A stretch of DNA of 64,000 bases from Ctenosaura bakeri (Eukaryota > Chordata > Lepidosauria > Squamata > Iguanidae). The DNA is taken from positions 124,001 to 188,000 of the forward strand of contig CAOLHI010000960.1 in the NCBI GenBank assembly GCA_948474755.1, in the 5' to 3' direction. Positions 47,003 to 57,504 of this stretch are shown piece by piece. The notes under the pieces are model-generated. The model made no database searches and had not been told where the DNA came from. It was given only the letters and a program-made list of their open reading frames with translations. The translations under genes were made by a program, and so were the position numbers. Position 1 is the stretch's first letter. The number at the start of each line of letters is the position of its first letter.

Positions 47003-47794
47003 AGGCTTTATCACATGCTGGGTTTGTTGCACGATTGCATTGTCTTTCTTTTGTAATTGATATCTCCTTATTGCATGATGTTGGATTGCATTCCTAGGAC
47101 AGAATTGCATTCCTATCATTATTGGGTTGTCTTTTTTCATTTATGGGAAATGCTCATTAATGATGCTAATAACACTGCTTTTCCAGTATTGCTTTTCATG
47201 CAATCCTTTCATTCTGCTGCACTTCTTATATTGTGGCAGTCATGGGGGCGGGGTCCAGTGGGCATTGTTCTACCCTCTCCTCCATCCTTAAACAGGATGA
47301 ATTCATTGCACTCCTGGTGTCTGGACAAAGAAGACATCGTGGAGCGGGTGAACAATGCTGCTTTTACTCAATTCCCCAGTAATTTTTTAAAAAATGTTCA
47401 TATAATTGCACACTTACACTGCCCTGGTGGTTGCCAGCATGCCACAATTATCCCATTATAGCAAAACAGAAAACCAACTGTGACTCCAGATGAGTGAAAT
47501 GCTGCAATGTGGCAAGACAGGAAAACACAATGCCAAAGTGACAGGGAGGAAGTCTCCCAACATGCTGAAGTTATACAAAGAAAAAAAAGAGAGAGAAAAA
47601 ATAATGCAAGCACTAGGCAGCATGGACAGGGAAAGGGAGGCAGGGTTACTGGGATGATGTGGAAGGCCAGTAGCAGAAACATGCATCACCAAACTGGCAG
47701 CAGAGACAGATAGTGATTGTTTCTACATCAGCATGTTTTTGTTTCTTTAAATAATGCAATTTCTATGAGTCAACAGGCTGGTGTGATAAAACCC
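47003..47794. mobile_element. TIR element with TTTATCACA ends
   Basis: The left end AGGCTTTATCACATGCTGGG matches the complement of the right end CAGGCTGGTGTGATAAAACCC, with TGA on both sides. About 792 bp with no recognisable transposase. The only copy in the window. Confidence 0.5.
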
Positions 47795-47859
47795 TGAGTG
47801 TGAAGGGTGTCCTATGGAAAAAATTGAGGAACAGAACAATAGATGATTCCCAGCACATT

Positions 47860-48040
47860 GGCCATTTCTGCACTAGACTGTTGTAGAGCTATTATTCCAC
47901 TTTCAACATCCTATGGAATCCTGGGGTTTCCAGTTTAGGGAGGGGCCTTTGAGGCCCCTCCCTAAACTGGAAACCCCAGGATTCCATAGGATGTTGAAAG
48001 TGGAAGAATAGTTCTATAGCAGTCTAGTGAGGAAATGGCC
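47860..48040. mobile_element. GGCC MITE, family 1, near-perfect palindrome
   Basis: It starts GGCCATTTCTGCACTAGAC and ends GTCTAGTGAGGAAATGGCC, with ATT on both sides. The halves mirror around CCTTTGAGGCCC. This is the cleanest full palindrome in the window, with arms of about 90 bp. Confidence 0.9.
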
Positions 48041-48911
48041 ATTGCTTCCAAGTTAAAAATAAAGCCAATGGTGTATTTTTTTCTCGACTCCTGCTGTCCA
48101 CCACTGTTACTGTGAACACGGATGTTACCCAGCCCAATTCAGTAGTCTGACCCTCCTGTGCCAAGTACTTGATCTGCCTTCTGATACCTTGCTATATAGT
48201 TTCTTAATGTGATTAGTGACAGATGCTATTATCTGAGGAAATCTAAATTGCCTCTTCTTGCGCTAATGAACTACTGTATTACAATGTGCTGGGATTTGAG
48301 AACAAGATGGATTTATTAATGAGCTCCTAATTAAAGGGACAGTGTTTAACGTCCTCCGTGCTTCCAGTTGATGACGGGCCCTACATCTCCACTCGGCGGA
48401 TGGGGACTTTTGTTATTTAGGAGCAAATTTTCATTGGAGATGTATGCATCCCGAGTGGGAGAGACTGAAAAGAATGCAAGGACAGGGAGGGGGTGAGAAA
48501 CCAGCTTCGCAATATTTTTGAATAGGGATTAAGGGTTTTGCTCATTTAATTTTTTTCGCTGTTCAGTAGATTTGCCCCAGCACATGCTTTTAAATTTATT
48601 TATTAGATTTACATGGCTGCCCATCAAACAAAGATTATCTCTGCAGCTTACATTTTTATTGAAATAAGTATTTTTAAATATATTTTATGCTGCCTCTTTG
48701 TGCAACATAAAATGTCTTTTGGAGATCCTACTACAGTGAAATTGATCCTTTAAAAATGGTGTGTGCTGCCTCCACTACCTTGGATGTGGATGGCTTCCGG
48801 TAACAGAATGATGGATCTAGAAGGACCTCTGGATACTTCTTTATGGTTGGATGTATTAATGTTGTACTATAAGCATATTTGATATTTGTAGGTGTGTACG
48901 GATTGCCATAC
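48041..48911. other. Non-repetitive; candidate conserved noncoding element
   Basis: No transposon recognised. 48170-48480 holds TTAATGTGATTAGTGACAG, ATTAATGAGCTCCTAATTAA and GGAGCAAATTTTCATTGG. These homeodomain-type TAAT cores within complex sequence are typical of conserved regulatory elements. No coding potential. Confidence 0.35.
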
Positions 48912-48914
48912 TAT

Positions 48915-49534
48915 GGGCCTTTCCACACTACACTGTTATAGTGCTGTTATTCCACTTTCAACATCCTGTGGAATTCTGGGGTTTGAAATTTCCTGAGGCC
49001 AAATATCTCTCTGACTGAGAATTCTAAAGGCCCTTCTGTAAACGTCAGACCCTGGGATTCCATACGATGTTGAAGGTGGAATAATCTTCTAATATATAAA
49101 ACTCAAAGTTTGTGTGTGTCAGGCAAAGATCTCATGTGATTGATTCCCTAAGAAGATTCTATGGAATCCTGGGGTTTGCAGTTTAGGGAGGGGCCTTTAG
49201 AATTCTCAACTAGAGCTCTTGGGCCTCAGTCAACTGTGTCTGTCTTGAACAGGCTGGTTGCTATGGAGATGTGGCCTAGCAGCAAGGAGGAGGGCAGTGT
49301 ATTCCCTCAGGAACCCAACCCCTGTATGACTCTGAATGCAGATTAATGACTCTGAATGCAGATTAGATTGGGGAATATGGGAAAAGTTACAAGTACTGGA
49401 CAAGACAATTTGGGGAATTAGAAACATAGGATCTCAAATCTTTCTAACAAATATTACCCATGAGAAAATAAAATCCCAGGCAATGCCGGGTATATATACT
49501 ATTAGCACTATAACAGTGTAGTGTGGAAATGGGC
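48915..49534. mobile_element. GGCC MITE, family 1, split by a Helitron
   Basis: It starts GGGCCTTTCCACACTACAC and ends GTGTAGTGTGGAAATGGGC, with TAT on both sides. The right half stops at GGTGGAATAA (49084) and resumes at TAGCACTATAAC (49503), the sequence that is continuous in other family members. The inserted element occupies 49085-49502. Confidence 0.85.
49085..49502 (+). mobile_element. Non-autonomous Helitron, copy 2 (nested)
   Basis: It starts TCTTCTAATATATAAAACTC and ends GCCGGGTATATATACTAT. It sits between A and T of the host MITE with no duplication, as Helitrons do. The hairpin CCCAGGCAATGCCGGG lies about 11 bases before the end. The terminal CTAT departs from CTRR, while copies 1 and 3 have CTAA. 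Positions 49158-49233 carry the MITE-like block. A 20-bp tandem copy of GACTCTGAATGCAGATTA lies near 49328-49366. No coding capacity. Confidence 0.8.
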
Positions 49535-49537
49535 TAT

Positions 49538-50318
49538 GTTTCTGCAACTTGGAACTTAATTGTCAACATGGTTGGAACCTGCATGCTATTAACATAGCTA
49601 AAAGACTCCAGTGGTGACACTCACTATCCATTATTCACTGCTCAGAAGGTCCTACTGTTTTTGCTACACATGACTTGTGACCTAATGCCTATTGCAGGGA
49701 CAGCTGCTGATTTCCATACTATCCAGTTTAGCTTCCAATCCAGGCTTTCAATGAGCTCTCCAGGGTACTGAAACCTATTCCTAAAGAGGTTCTGTACCAT
49801 GAACAGCTCCTTTAAGCCTAGTGGAAACCTGGAATGGATTCTCCACCCCACTGACACTGCTTCCCTTAGTTCTAAGTACAGTAGATTAATTGAATCAATT
49901 GCTGAGTCAACATGGAGATAAACCTCATTTATTCAATAGGTCTGCTCTCTTTGGGACTTACAGTAGGATTCAGACAGTCAACTCCAAGTAAAATTATGGG
50001 CAGGCATCCTATTGGTGACATGTACAGCTGTAACTGCAGGTTACCCATGCATATGGACTTTCTCTAGCAACATGGAAGGAGGAGTTCCTACTACCTAGTA
50101 TGCAACAACAGTAGAGGATTCCTGGGTACATTTTCATCTCTAACTACAGGGTATTATTTGGTCTTGTTCTATGGCTTTTGAGCAGTGAGGGAGGAAGGAA
50201 CAGCTTTATGCTGTGATTGGAGTCATCTTACTCTTATTCTCTTCATGCTAGGAAAATAAAGGTGTGCTTTGAAGCCACATTGCTGCTGTTGTGGCAGGCA
50301 GAAAGAGCAGCATTTTCC
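49538..50318. other. No feature recognised
   Basis: Nothing named. Confidence 0.35.
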
Positions 50319-50319
50319 A

Positions 50320-50728
50320 TCTCCTATATAAAAGTCAACGTTTGTATGTGGCAGGCAAAGACCTCATATGATTGGCTGTGTCAGGTGAAGATCTCATATG
50401 TTTGGCTGCCGAAGAAGATTCTATGGAATCCTGGGATTTGCACTTTAGGGAAGGGCCTTTAGAATTCTCAGCCAGGGAGCTCTTGGGCCTGGCCGGTTGC
50501 TATGGAAATGTGGCCTAGCAGCAAGGAGGAGGGCAGTGTATTCCCTCAGGAACCCAACCTCTGTATGTTAATAACTCTTAATACAGACTGGATTGGGGAA
50601 TATGGGGAAAAGTTACAGGTACTGAACAAGACAGTTTGGGGAACTAGAGACACAGGATCTCAAATCTTTCTAATGAGTATTACCTATGAGAAAATAAAAT
50701 CCCAGGCAATGTCAGGTATATACACTAA
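50320..50728 (+). mobile_element. Non-autonomous Helitron, copy 3
   Basis: It starts TCTCCTATATAAAAGTCAAC after an A and ends GTATATACACTAA before a T, again an A|T site. The hairpin CCCAGGCAATGTCAGG precedes the end. Positions 50419-50490 hold the MITE-like block. The next 12 bases (TCTCCTATAAAA) resemble its own 5' end. Confidence 0.8.
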
Positions 50729-50731
50729 TCT

Positions 50732-51118
50732 CCTATAAAATGCATTGGCAGAGACTTATGCTCTGCCAGCAAGGTGTAGGATCTTGGCCACAACCACCAT
50801 CTGTATGCCCGATCCATCATCATTTCCTTTGTATCTCTGTCCTGCCTTCCCTCTTGACTTCACCATTTCTTTGCATTTATGTTTTTAAAGCATTCAGGTT
50901 TTTCAAAAAAATGTAAAGGAAAGCTTTGGGAAGATAGAATTTGGTGGTAGATGAAAGAGAAAGAGGCTTAATAGCTTGCTTTTATCTCTGCATTAGCCCA
51001 TTTGACTTTATGGCAGCTGTTCTCAGGCAACTGTGCTTGGGGTGGCATTGGTCACTTGCCTCGTGGTCTGTCTGGAAGGGCCAGGTTTCCTCCTCCTGTA
51101 TCATCCTTCTGCCTCTTG
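50732..51118. other. No feature recognised
   Basis: Nothing named. Confidence 0.3.
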
Positions 51119-51196
51119 GCCAAAACAAATTACAGCCACTTGGAAAATGGAGCCAGTTGTGGCTCAGTTTTCCAAGTGGCTGTAATTTGTTTTGGC
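51119..51196. repeat. Near-perfect 78-bp hairpin
   Basis: Arms of 36 bp (51119-51154 and 51161-51196) pair at 34 positions around the loop AGTTGT. The first 29 pairs from the base, starting GCCAAAACAAATTACAGCC, are perfect. There are no flanking duplications or family copies in the window. It could be a small-RNA hairpin, a cruciform-prone palindrome or a tiny foldback element. Confidence 0.85.
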
Positions 51197-51451
51197 AGCC
51201 GCTGCTCCCTAGACGGGGGCTGTCAAGAAAAATGTGACAATGGCTTATTTGCAGACAGATGTGATGGCAGGGAAGTGGCCAGGTTTGAGTGAGAAGTGGT
51301 GTTTCTTCATCCCTCCTCCCTCTGGACTGAGGCAGCCAGAAACAAATGGGTGAAGCTGTGATCCCCTGTACATTGACATGGATTAAGATGAACTGAAAGA
51401 TGATTGCTGCCTCTAATGCAGGGGTGGGGTTGACCACGTGGCCCTCCAGAA
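51197..51451. other. No feature recognised
   Basis: Mostly unrecognised. CCACGTGGCCCTCCAG at the right edge may be one end of a hAT-type MITE cut by the CR1 that follows, with GATGGGAGTTGCAGCCC at 51866 as the other side. Confidence 0.3.
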
Positions 51452-51830
51452 ATCATAGAATCATAGAATCATAAGAGTTGGAAGAGACCCCAGGGGACAT
51501 CCAGTCCAATCTCCTTCTGCCATGCAGGACCATCCATCAAAGCATTCCCAACAGATGGCCATCCAGCCTCTGCTTAAAAACTTCCAAAGAAGGAGACTCC
51601 ACCACACTCCATGGAGGCAGCATCTTCTACTGCCGGACAGCTCTGACTGTTAGGAAGTTCTTCCTGAGGTTCAGGTGGAATCTCCTTTCCTGCAGTTTGA
51701 ATCCATTGCTCCTTGTCCTAGTCTATGGAGCAGCAGAAAACAAGCCCACTCCGTCCTCAACAGGACATCTCTTCAAATATTTAAACATGGCATCACGTCC
51801 CCTTCTTAACCTTCTCTTCTGCCAAAGCTG
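51452..51830 (-). mobile_element. CR1 LINE 3' end
   Basis: It starts with AATCATAGAATCATAGAATC (octamer tail), then GGAAGAGACCCCAGGGG, and ends at CTTCTTAACCTTCTCTTCTG. Reversed orientation, 5' truncated. Confidence 0.9.
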
Positions 51831-51909
51831 CCCTCTGCTTCATCCCCCTGGCTGGCTGAACATGATGGGAGTTGCAGCCCAGCAACATCTACTTGTTCCT
51901 CTCCTCTAA

Positions 51910-53133
51910 TGAGTGCTAATAGTAGTCAGTCAGTCAGTCAAGCCTTTATTGCAGTCCACAAACCAAAGTCATATGCATTCTGCACACAAATAAATAATTA
52001 TATACATTCTAAGCACATTATATACATTCTACATGCAAGTAAAAATATAAACAATTGTTAAAATGGAACAGCAGGATATAAGTTATTACATGTAAATGTA
52101 ATTTTAAAAACAACTTAGTAAAATAGGCTTAAAATTTGATAAAAGAGATTGAAATTTAAACATGTCATGTATATAAATCCTTATTAAATCATCATTATTA
52201 AAATATTATTAAAACCATACAGCATTATTGCTAGTATAGAGATTTTAGTAGTCCTATTATTCCTAAAGCTATGTCCTCCATATGATACTTCAGATGTTGA
52301 AATCAAAGGGAATCCTTAAGTTGTCAATATTTGTGTGCCATGGCTCTTCGAGTTTTGGCAGCATAGAAAAAAAACCTTTGCAACCTCCTCTGTTCTTCTT
52401 TTTCCAGTATCCCCTAATAGTGCTGATCGTATTGACACTCAAGCAAAGCTACTGAGAAGCCAGCAGAAGCCACCAGCAAGCTTGGAGGGCCTCAGAGTAG
52501 GTCTTCAATGTCTTCATGGTTGCATAAAAATAGAAAGATGCAGGGATGGGTGCCCCAGCCCTGCCCCTTATACTCCCTTCCTCCCTGTGTTGGTGGAGAG
52601 TGTCTGAAAAGGAGCCGTAACTGTATTCGGCTGAATGTATTTTAGAGATCCACTCTTTAAAGTAGGGCTTCTGATTGTGTGGAACTCACAGGAAGCCCAT
52701 GATAAGGAGGCCATCTTATTGCATGGTTTCTGATTGTGTAGAAGTTGCATCTACAGATTCTTTTCAAATTGAGCCCATCAACACGGGGGGGGGGAGGTAG
52801 TGGGGGGGTTCAACTGGGGTACATATCCTTGGCTCCCTTGACTTGTGTACAACAATGCACAACAAAGAAGAGAGTTTTGTTTTTTTTATTTTGCTTCATT
52901 TCACCAGTGCCACCTGCATTGCCACCCTGTACTTGTTTTAGATTGGATTTTTAGATTTTGATTTTTCTTCTCCCCCAGAAATTTATATGTATGTGTATCC
53001 CATTGATTCAATGGGATTACTCTGGTTAGGACTAGCAATTGGATTTAGGCCAATTGCCCTAACTATTCCTCAGTGGCTACAACATGTCTGTGCCCATTTT
53101 TCAGAGATAAACACATCTGGAATTATGTACATT
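51910..53133. other. No gene seen; small tandem
   Basis: (AGTC)n at about 51926-51941 is followed by AT-rich text with repeated ATTATATACATTCTA words (51996-52030). Nothing else named. Confidence 0.35.
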
Positions 53134-53135
53134 TA

Positions 53136-53304
53136 CCCTATTTGCCGGTGTATAAGACTCACTTTCCCCCCAAAAAATACTGTTTGAAAATGGGGTGAAT
53201 CTAATATGCCAGTTTATCTTACATACCAGCAAATAGTATTTGCTGACATATAAATGGAGTGCGTCTTATATGCTGGTGTGTCTTATACGCCGGCAAATAC
53301 AGGG
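53136..53304. mobile_element. TA-flanked TIR MITE (CCGGTGTATAAGAC)
   Basis: The left end CCCTATTTGCCGGTGTATAA mirrors the right end TATACGCCGGCAAATACAGGG, with TA on both sides. The interior repeats the TATAAGAC/GTCTTATA words in both orientations. TA targets suggest the Tc1/mariner group (inference). Confidence 0.7.
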
Positions 53305-53555
53305 TATTTTTGTATGATTTGCATTATTAAATTATTTTAAAATTGAAATATTTTGCATGCATTTTTATGATAGATATACTGTATACATACAGAATTGATA
53401 TAGCAAATTGTAACTGGTCGCCTGTTATAATTTTTGTAGTTTATGTATTGTCCCTTTTTTTCCTGCAGACTTTTATCATCCCCTAAAAAAGGCCATTAAA
53501 TATTTGTAGGCCGAAATGTGTTGGGCTAATTGGAAGAACAAATTTGACTTTGATG

Positions 53556-54167
53556 TAAAGTCAAAGGCTTTCACGGCCGGAAGTCATAGGTTGTTGTGGG
53601 TTTTCCAGGCTTTGAGGCCATTAGTATTTTATCCTGATGTTTTGCCTGCATCTGTTGCTGGCATCTTCAGAGGATATGGTGGCATGGAAGTGAGACAGAG
53701 TATATATACTTGTGTAGTATACATATAAGATATCCCATTTATCCCATATTTCAACAAGAAAGAAGAAATTTGGAAAGTAAACAAGATTTGGCTACCAGTA
53801 CTGAAGAACACTAAAATCAAGACTCAAAAATATGCCAATGACCACCCCCCAGACTCTGGAGGTCCTTCTACAGGGAACAATACAATGGGTTGCTATTGTA
53901 CTTAACACACTGTTATGCAGATCTCCTGACTAACAATACACCCTGGGAGATATCCCATTTAACAATAGGCCATCACACAGGCCAACTGTAACGCATGCAA
54001 ATTGCTCCCTCCCACCCGGGGACTATGCAAGTATATCTACTCTGTCTCACTTCCATGCCACCAGATCCTCTGAGGATACCAGCAACAGATGCAGGCGAAA
54101 CGTCAGGAGAAAATACTAATAGAACACGGCCTCAAAGCCCGGAAAACCCACAACAACCTATAAATGC
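53556..54167 (+). mobile_element. Foldback structure of the GACGTTTCGCC repeat
   Basis: The forward arm 53580-53715 and reverse arm 54030-54165 are near complements (TTGCCTGCATCTGTTGCTGG against CAGCAACAGATGCAGGCGAA). About 310 bp lies between. On the plus strand the right part encodes SMPPDPLRIPATDAGETSGE, matching the minus-strand peptide at 14155-14420. The left edge has AAAGTCAAAGGCTTTCACGG. Class not assigned. Confidence 0.6.
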
Positions 54168-54984
54168 GTCTTTTTTTAACTCCCTGAGACTCTGTCTCTT
54201 CTTTCCATCTCTTCCACTGGGTATTACCATTCTTCATTGCTTTCAACATTTATTGGAGTTCTGTAACTTGCAGTTTGAACCAGTTTTTTTTCAAAAATGC
54301 AGAATGACGCAAAAATTGGGCGAAATGTTTGAAGAGATATAAAGCTGACACTGAATGGATACAGACCGATTCATCTATCCCTGCTTTGGACTTCTCACTG
54401 AGTAGACAGGTCGAAGATTGCACAGTATGAGGGACAGTGATCTCCTCTCAAGAAAAGTCTCCACGCACAGATCTTTTCTCAAAAACCTTTCTAGTTATCA
54501 GGTGCACCTCCATGCAGCTAAGACCCTGGCTGTGCATCGCCCCTTACAGGTTGGGGTGCTGCCCTGTGGAATTACCTGAGAGAGAAAAATTCTGCTAACG
54601 GTAGTCTGCCTCCCACCCCAGAAACATCCTCTCCGGTTCCCAGCCTCCTCTAATGGCATCTGTCTCTAGCGTGGATTATCTGTCACCATAAAACCACTCA
54701 TTCTTTCAGATACATTGAGTTTTAATTAGCCTGGCATGGACCAAACAAGCCATGCCTCCACTTTTATGAAGACAGCAAGGAGTGTGTAATGTCTTCCACC
54801 GGCTATGCTTGGATGTACTAAACAGCTTTTGGAGTTATCAGGTAATTTATTGTGCTGGGAGGATGCCCATTTGGCTTGTCTTATGTTTTAGCAGCAAAGT
54901 GAAGGGGGGGCATTAAGTTCTGTTTAGGAAAGTAAAAACACTCATGGGTTGACCCTACATCTCCCTCATTTCACCTTCTTCTGT
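54168..54984. other. No transposon recognised
   Basis: No repeat recognised. 54690-54790 includes GAGTTTTAATTAGCCTGGCA and could be a conserved noncoding element. Confidence 0.3.
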
Positions 54985-55026
54985 ATTTTGTACATATTCC
55001 AGCATGTCAATATCCTTTTTGACCTG

Positions 55027-55197
55027 GGCCGTTTCCGCACTAGACTGTTACAGTGCTATTATTCCACTTTCAACATCCTATGGAATCCTGGGGTTTGCAG
55101 GCCTCTGAGCCCTCCTCACCCAACTGCAAACCCCAGGATTCCATAGGATGTTGAAAGTGGAATAATAGCACTGTAACAGTCTAGTGCGGAAATGGCC
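55027..55197. mobile_element. GGCC MITE inserted in CR1
   Basis: It starts GGCCGTTTCCGCACTAGAC and ends GTCTAGTGCGGAAATGGCC, with CTG on both sides (55024-55026, 55198-55200). Removing it rejoins CR1 text around GACCTGGACTGGACACAG. Highly palindromic. Confidence 0.9.
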
Positions 55198-55315
55198 CTG
55201 GACTGGACACAGTATTCCAGAGCAAGTCTGACCAAAGCAGTAGAGAGTGCACTATTATTACCCTCAATCAGGATGCTATATTCACAATTGCAACATAATT
55301 TGTTGAAACGCCACT

Positions 55316-55829
55316 GTTTTTATTCGTACATAATAAAATGGTAACATTAATACTCATTCCATCCAGAAAAAAAGAATGATCCATTCTTATGTACATCCAG
55401 CATTCACTTACATCATGCTACCTTCTTACACGACTTCCCTCCAAACGAGAGGCAATAAAACAGAATCCACAAATCTTTTGCCTGTCAATTAAACTGATAT
55501 AACTCTTGTACCTGTGTATTTTGTTCTTATTCCCAAAAGTCAATATTCACCATCTTGATACCGTACCAAAGATTCCAGAAATATAACATTATCCCAATCT
55601 TTGATAAATCTTTCAGATTTATCTCCTCTTAGCATATATGTAAATCTGTCCATCTACATCACATCAGCTTCATCTCCTGACCTACTATTACGGGGAAGGT
55701 CTTCTGCTTCCACATTTGAGCTGTTACCATCCGGCAGCAGCTGTCACATAAAACAGTAGTTTTCCAGCCTTTTTCTCTAGATCAGTCATTCGTTATAGAT
55801 AACAAATACAATTCAGGAGTTGCTTCTTA
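55316..55829 (-). mobile_element. L1-like 3'-end insertion with 14-bp duplication
   Basis: Bounded by GTTGAAACGCCACT (55302-55315) and GTTGAAATGCCACT (55830-55843), matching at 13 of 14. On the minus strand the element ends with ATTATGTACGAATAAAAAC, a polyadenylation-type tail at the left edge. Coding text is not recognised. L1 is inferred from the duplication length and A-rich end. Confidence 0.65.
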
Positions 55830-56113
55830 GTTGAAATGCCACTTTGTTAATTTTGACCCAGCTCAAGGTCATTTTCAATTTTGATTCCGTCCTGGGTGGT
55901 ATCTGATAACCTTCCTAATTTGATGTCATCCACAAATTTGATAAGCATGATCTCTATGCCATCAACCAAATCATGTATAAAGATGTTGAACAACAGCAGG
56001 CCCAGGACAGAACCATGAGGCACCTGGCTAGTCAGAGCTCTCCGGGATGAAAAAGAAGCAATGGCGAGCACTCTTTAGGTTTGATTCATCAAACAGTTAA
56101 AAATCTACCTACC

Positions 56114-56597
56114 ATTTTTGAACCCAATAATGACATGTATGGAGAAGAGATTTAAGAATGTCAAGATTTTAAACTGAGAGTTTATAACAGATATAACTCT
56201 CATTATAAGAAAACTCACATACACACTTATAGATATACAGACATTTTCTAATATAGGGTAGAGGGAAAAATAATTACAATATTAAATACAGATATGACTG
56301 TAAAAATGAACTCTGTCTACTTTTCAACTATCTTGGTTCATCTTTGCTCTTTTCAGCCATGTCTGGTGAGAAAGCATCAGGTAGAGGAACAGAAACAGAT
56401 AATCGAATGTAATGATATCAAACAGAAAATAGAATAATTATTAACTCATTTGATTGTAAATCCAACAAAGGGAGATGGGAAGTATACTAAATTGTTTTTT
56501 TATTTTGTAATGTAAAGATAGTCACAAAGGTGGTGGCTATTCTCTTTAATTTGTTTTTGTGTCTTTTTGTTGCTTTTGAATAAAAATAATTTTTTAA
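56114..56597 (+). mobile_element. L1-like 3'-end insertion with 15-bp duplication
   Basis: Bounded by AAAAATCTACCTACC (56099-56113) and AAAAATCCACCTATC (56598-56612), 13 of 15 identical. The right side ends TTTTGAATAAAAATAATTTT then an A run, with AATAAA at 56579-56584, so the 3' end is on the plus strand. No coding part remains. Confidence 0.65.
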
Positions 56598-56645
56598 AAA
56601 AATCCACCTATCAGTAGCATTGTCTAGCCCAAATTTTACCAGCTT

Positions 56646-57504
56646 TAGTACAAGAATACTGTGTGGGTTCTTGTAAAAGGATTATTGTTCAGGGGTTTAA
56701 TTCCTTGGAACAGTATTAATGGATTGTAGGGAACAGAAAGTGAAAGCAAAAGTGTGTATATAAAGGAGTGAATATAAAGGAGCTGGTGAGTGTGTGTATG
56801 TGGTTTTTGCAGGGGTGGGGGAGAACTGAAGGTTAAAACTGGGAGAAAGCTGGAAATGGAAGCTGAGCTGAAGCAATGGTGGGGGAAAAGTGAGGATTGT
56901 ATTTGAAGGTGAAGGAGAAGAGGAGGGCAGAGAAGCCAAGAGACAAAAAAGGCCAACCACACTGAACCAAAGAAAGCAGTCAGAAGCAGAAAAATAGCCA
57001 AAGGGTTAGGTCTAATCTGCAGGTAAACAATTTTGGGGAAGGGCTTCCCTAAGGAACTGGTTACCTGGATCCTGAGAAGAAGACAACAGGGGGAAAAAAA
57101 TAAGATCTGTATTTCTCAAGGACTGTGGTAACATAGATTTAGAGAAAGCCACATATCCATCTTTTTTAAAATTTGTCTTGAGACAAACCACTCCACTGGA
57201 AGAGCCTCTAGAGATGGAAAACAGTAAAAGGAAATTCATTTGAGATATGTGGCAAATCCAGATCGGTCATTTCTCGACCTGGCCCACATGATCACTCCCA
57301 GATTCCAGGAGCAGAGATGGCAGGTGGTCCAGCATCAAGTCTAGAGGAGAAGCGTGGCATCAGACCTTCCTAGGTAAGAGGATTGATGCATCTAAAAATA
57401 CTCTGCACTGATTGATGCACCTGGAAAGGTTTCTGGCAGCTGAGGCACCTAAAAAAAAAACATTCCAGCTACTGTCTGGGCATTCCTGATGCTACCCTTA
57501 GGGT
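56646..57504. other. No feature recognised
   Basis: No repeat or coding signature that I can name. Confidence 0.35.

Larger units (their letters stand above)
54985..56645 (-). mobile_element. CR1 LINE broken by three insertions
   Basis: Outer pieces are 54985-55026, 55198-55315, 55830-56113 and 56598-56645. The piece around 55850-56070 encodes, on the minus strand, SQVPHGSVLGLLLFNIFIHD and then MLIKFVDDIKLG, the RT palm block and catalytic motif with V in place of the usual A of FADD. The lower piece has the NTVSSP-type region (GGACTGGACACAGTATTCC on the plus strand). Part of the element between the RT end and this region is missing. Inactive. Confidence 0.8.
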
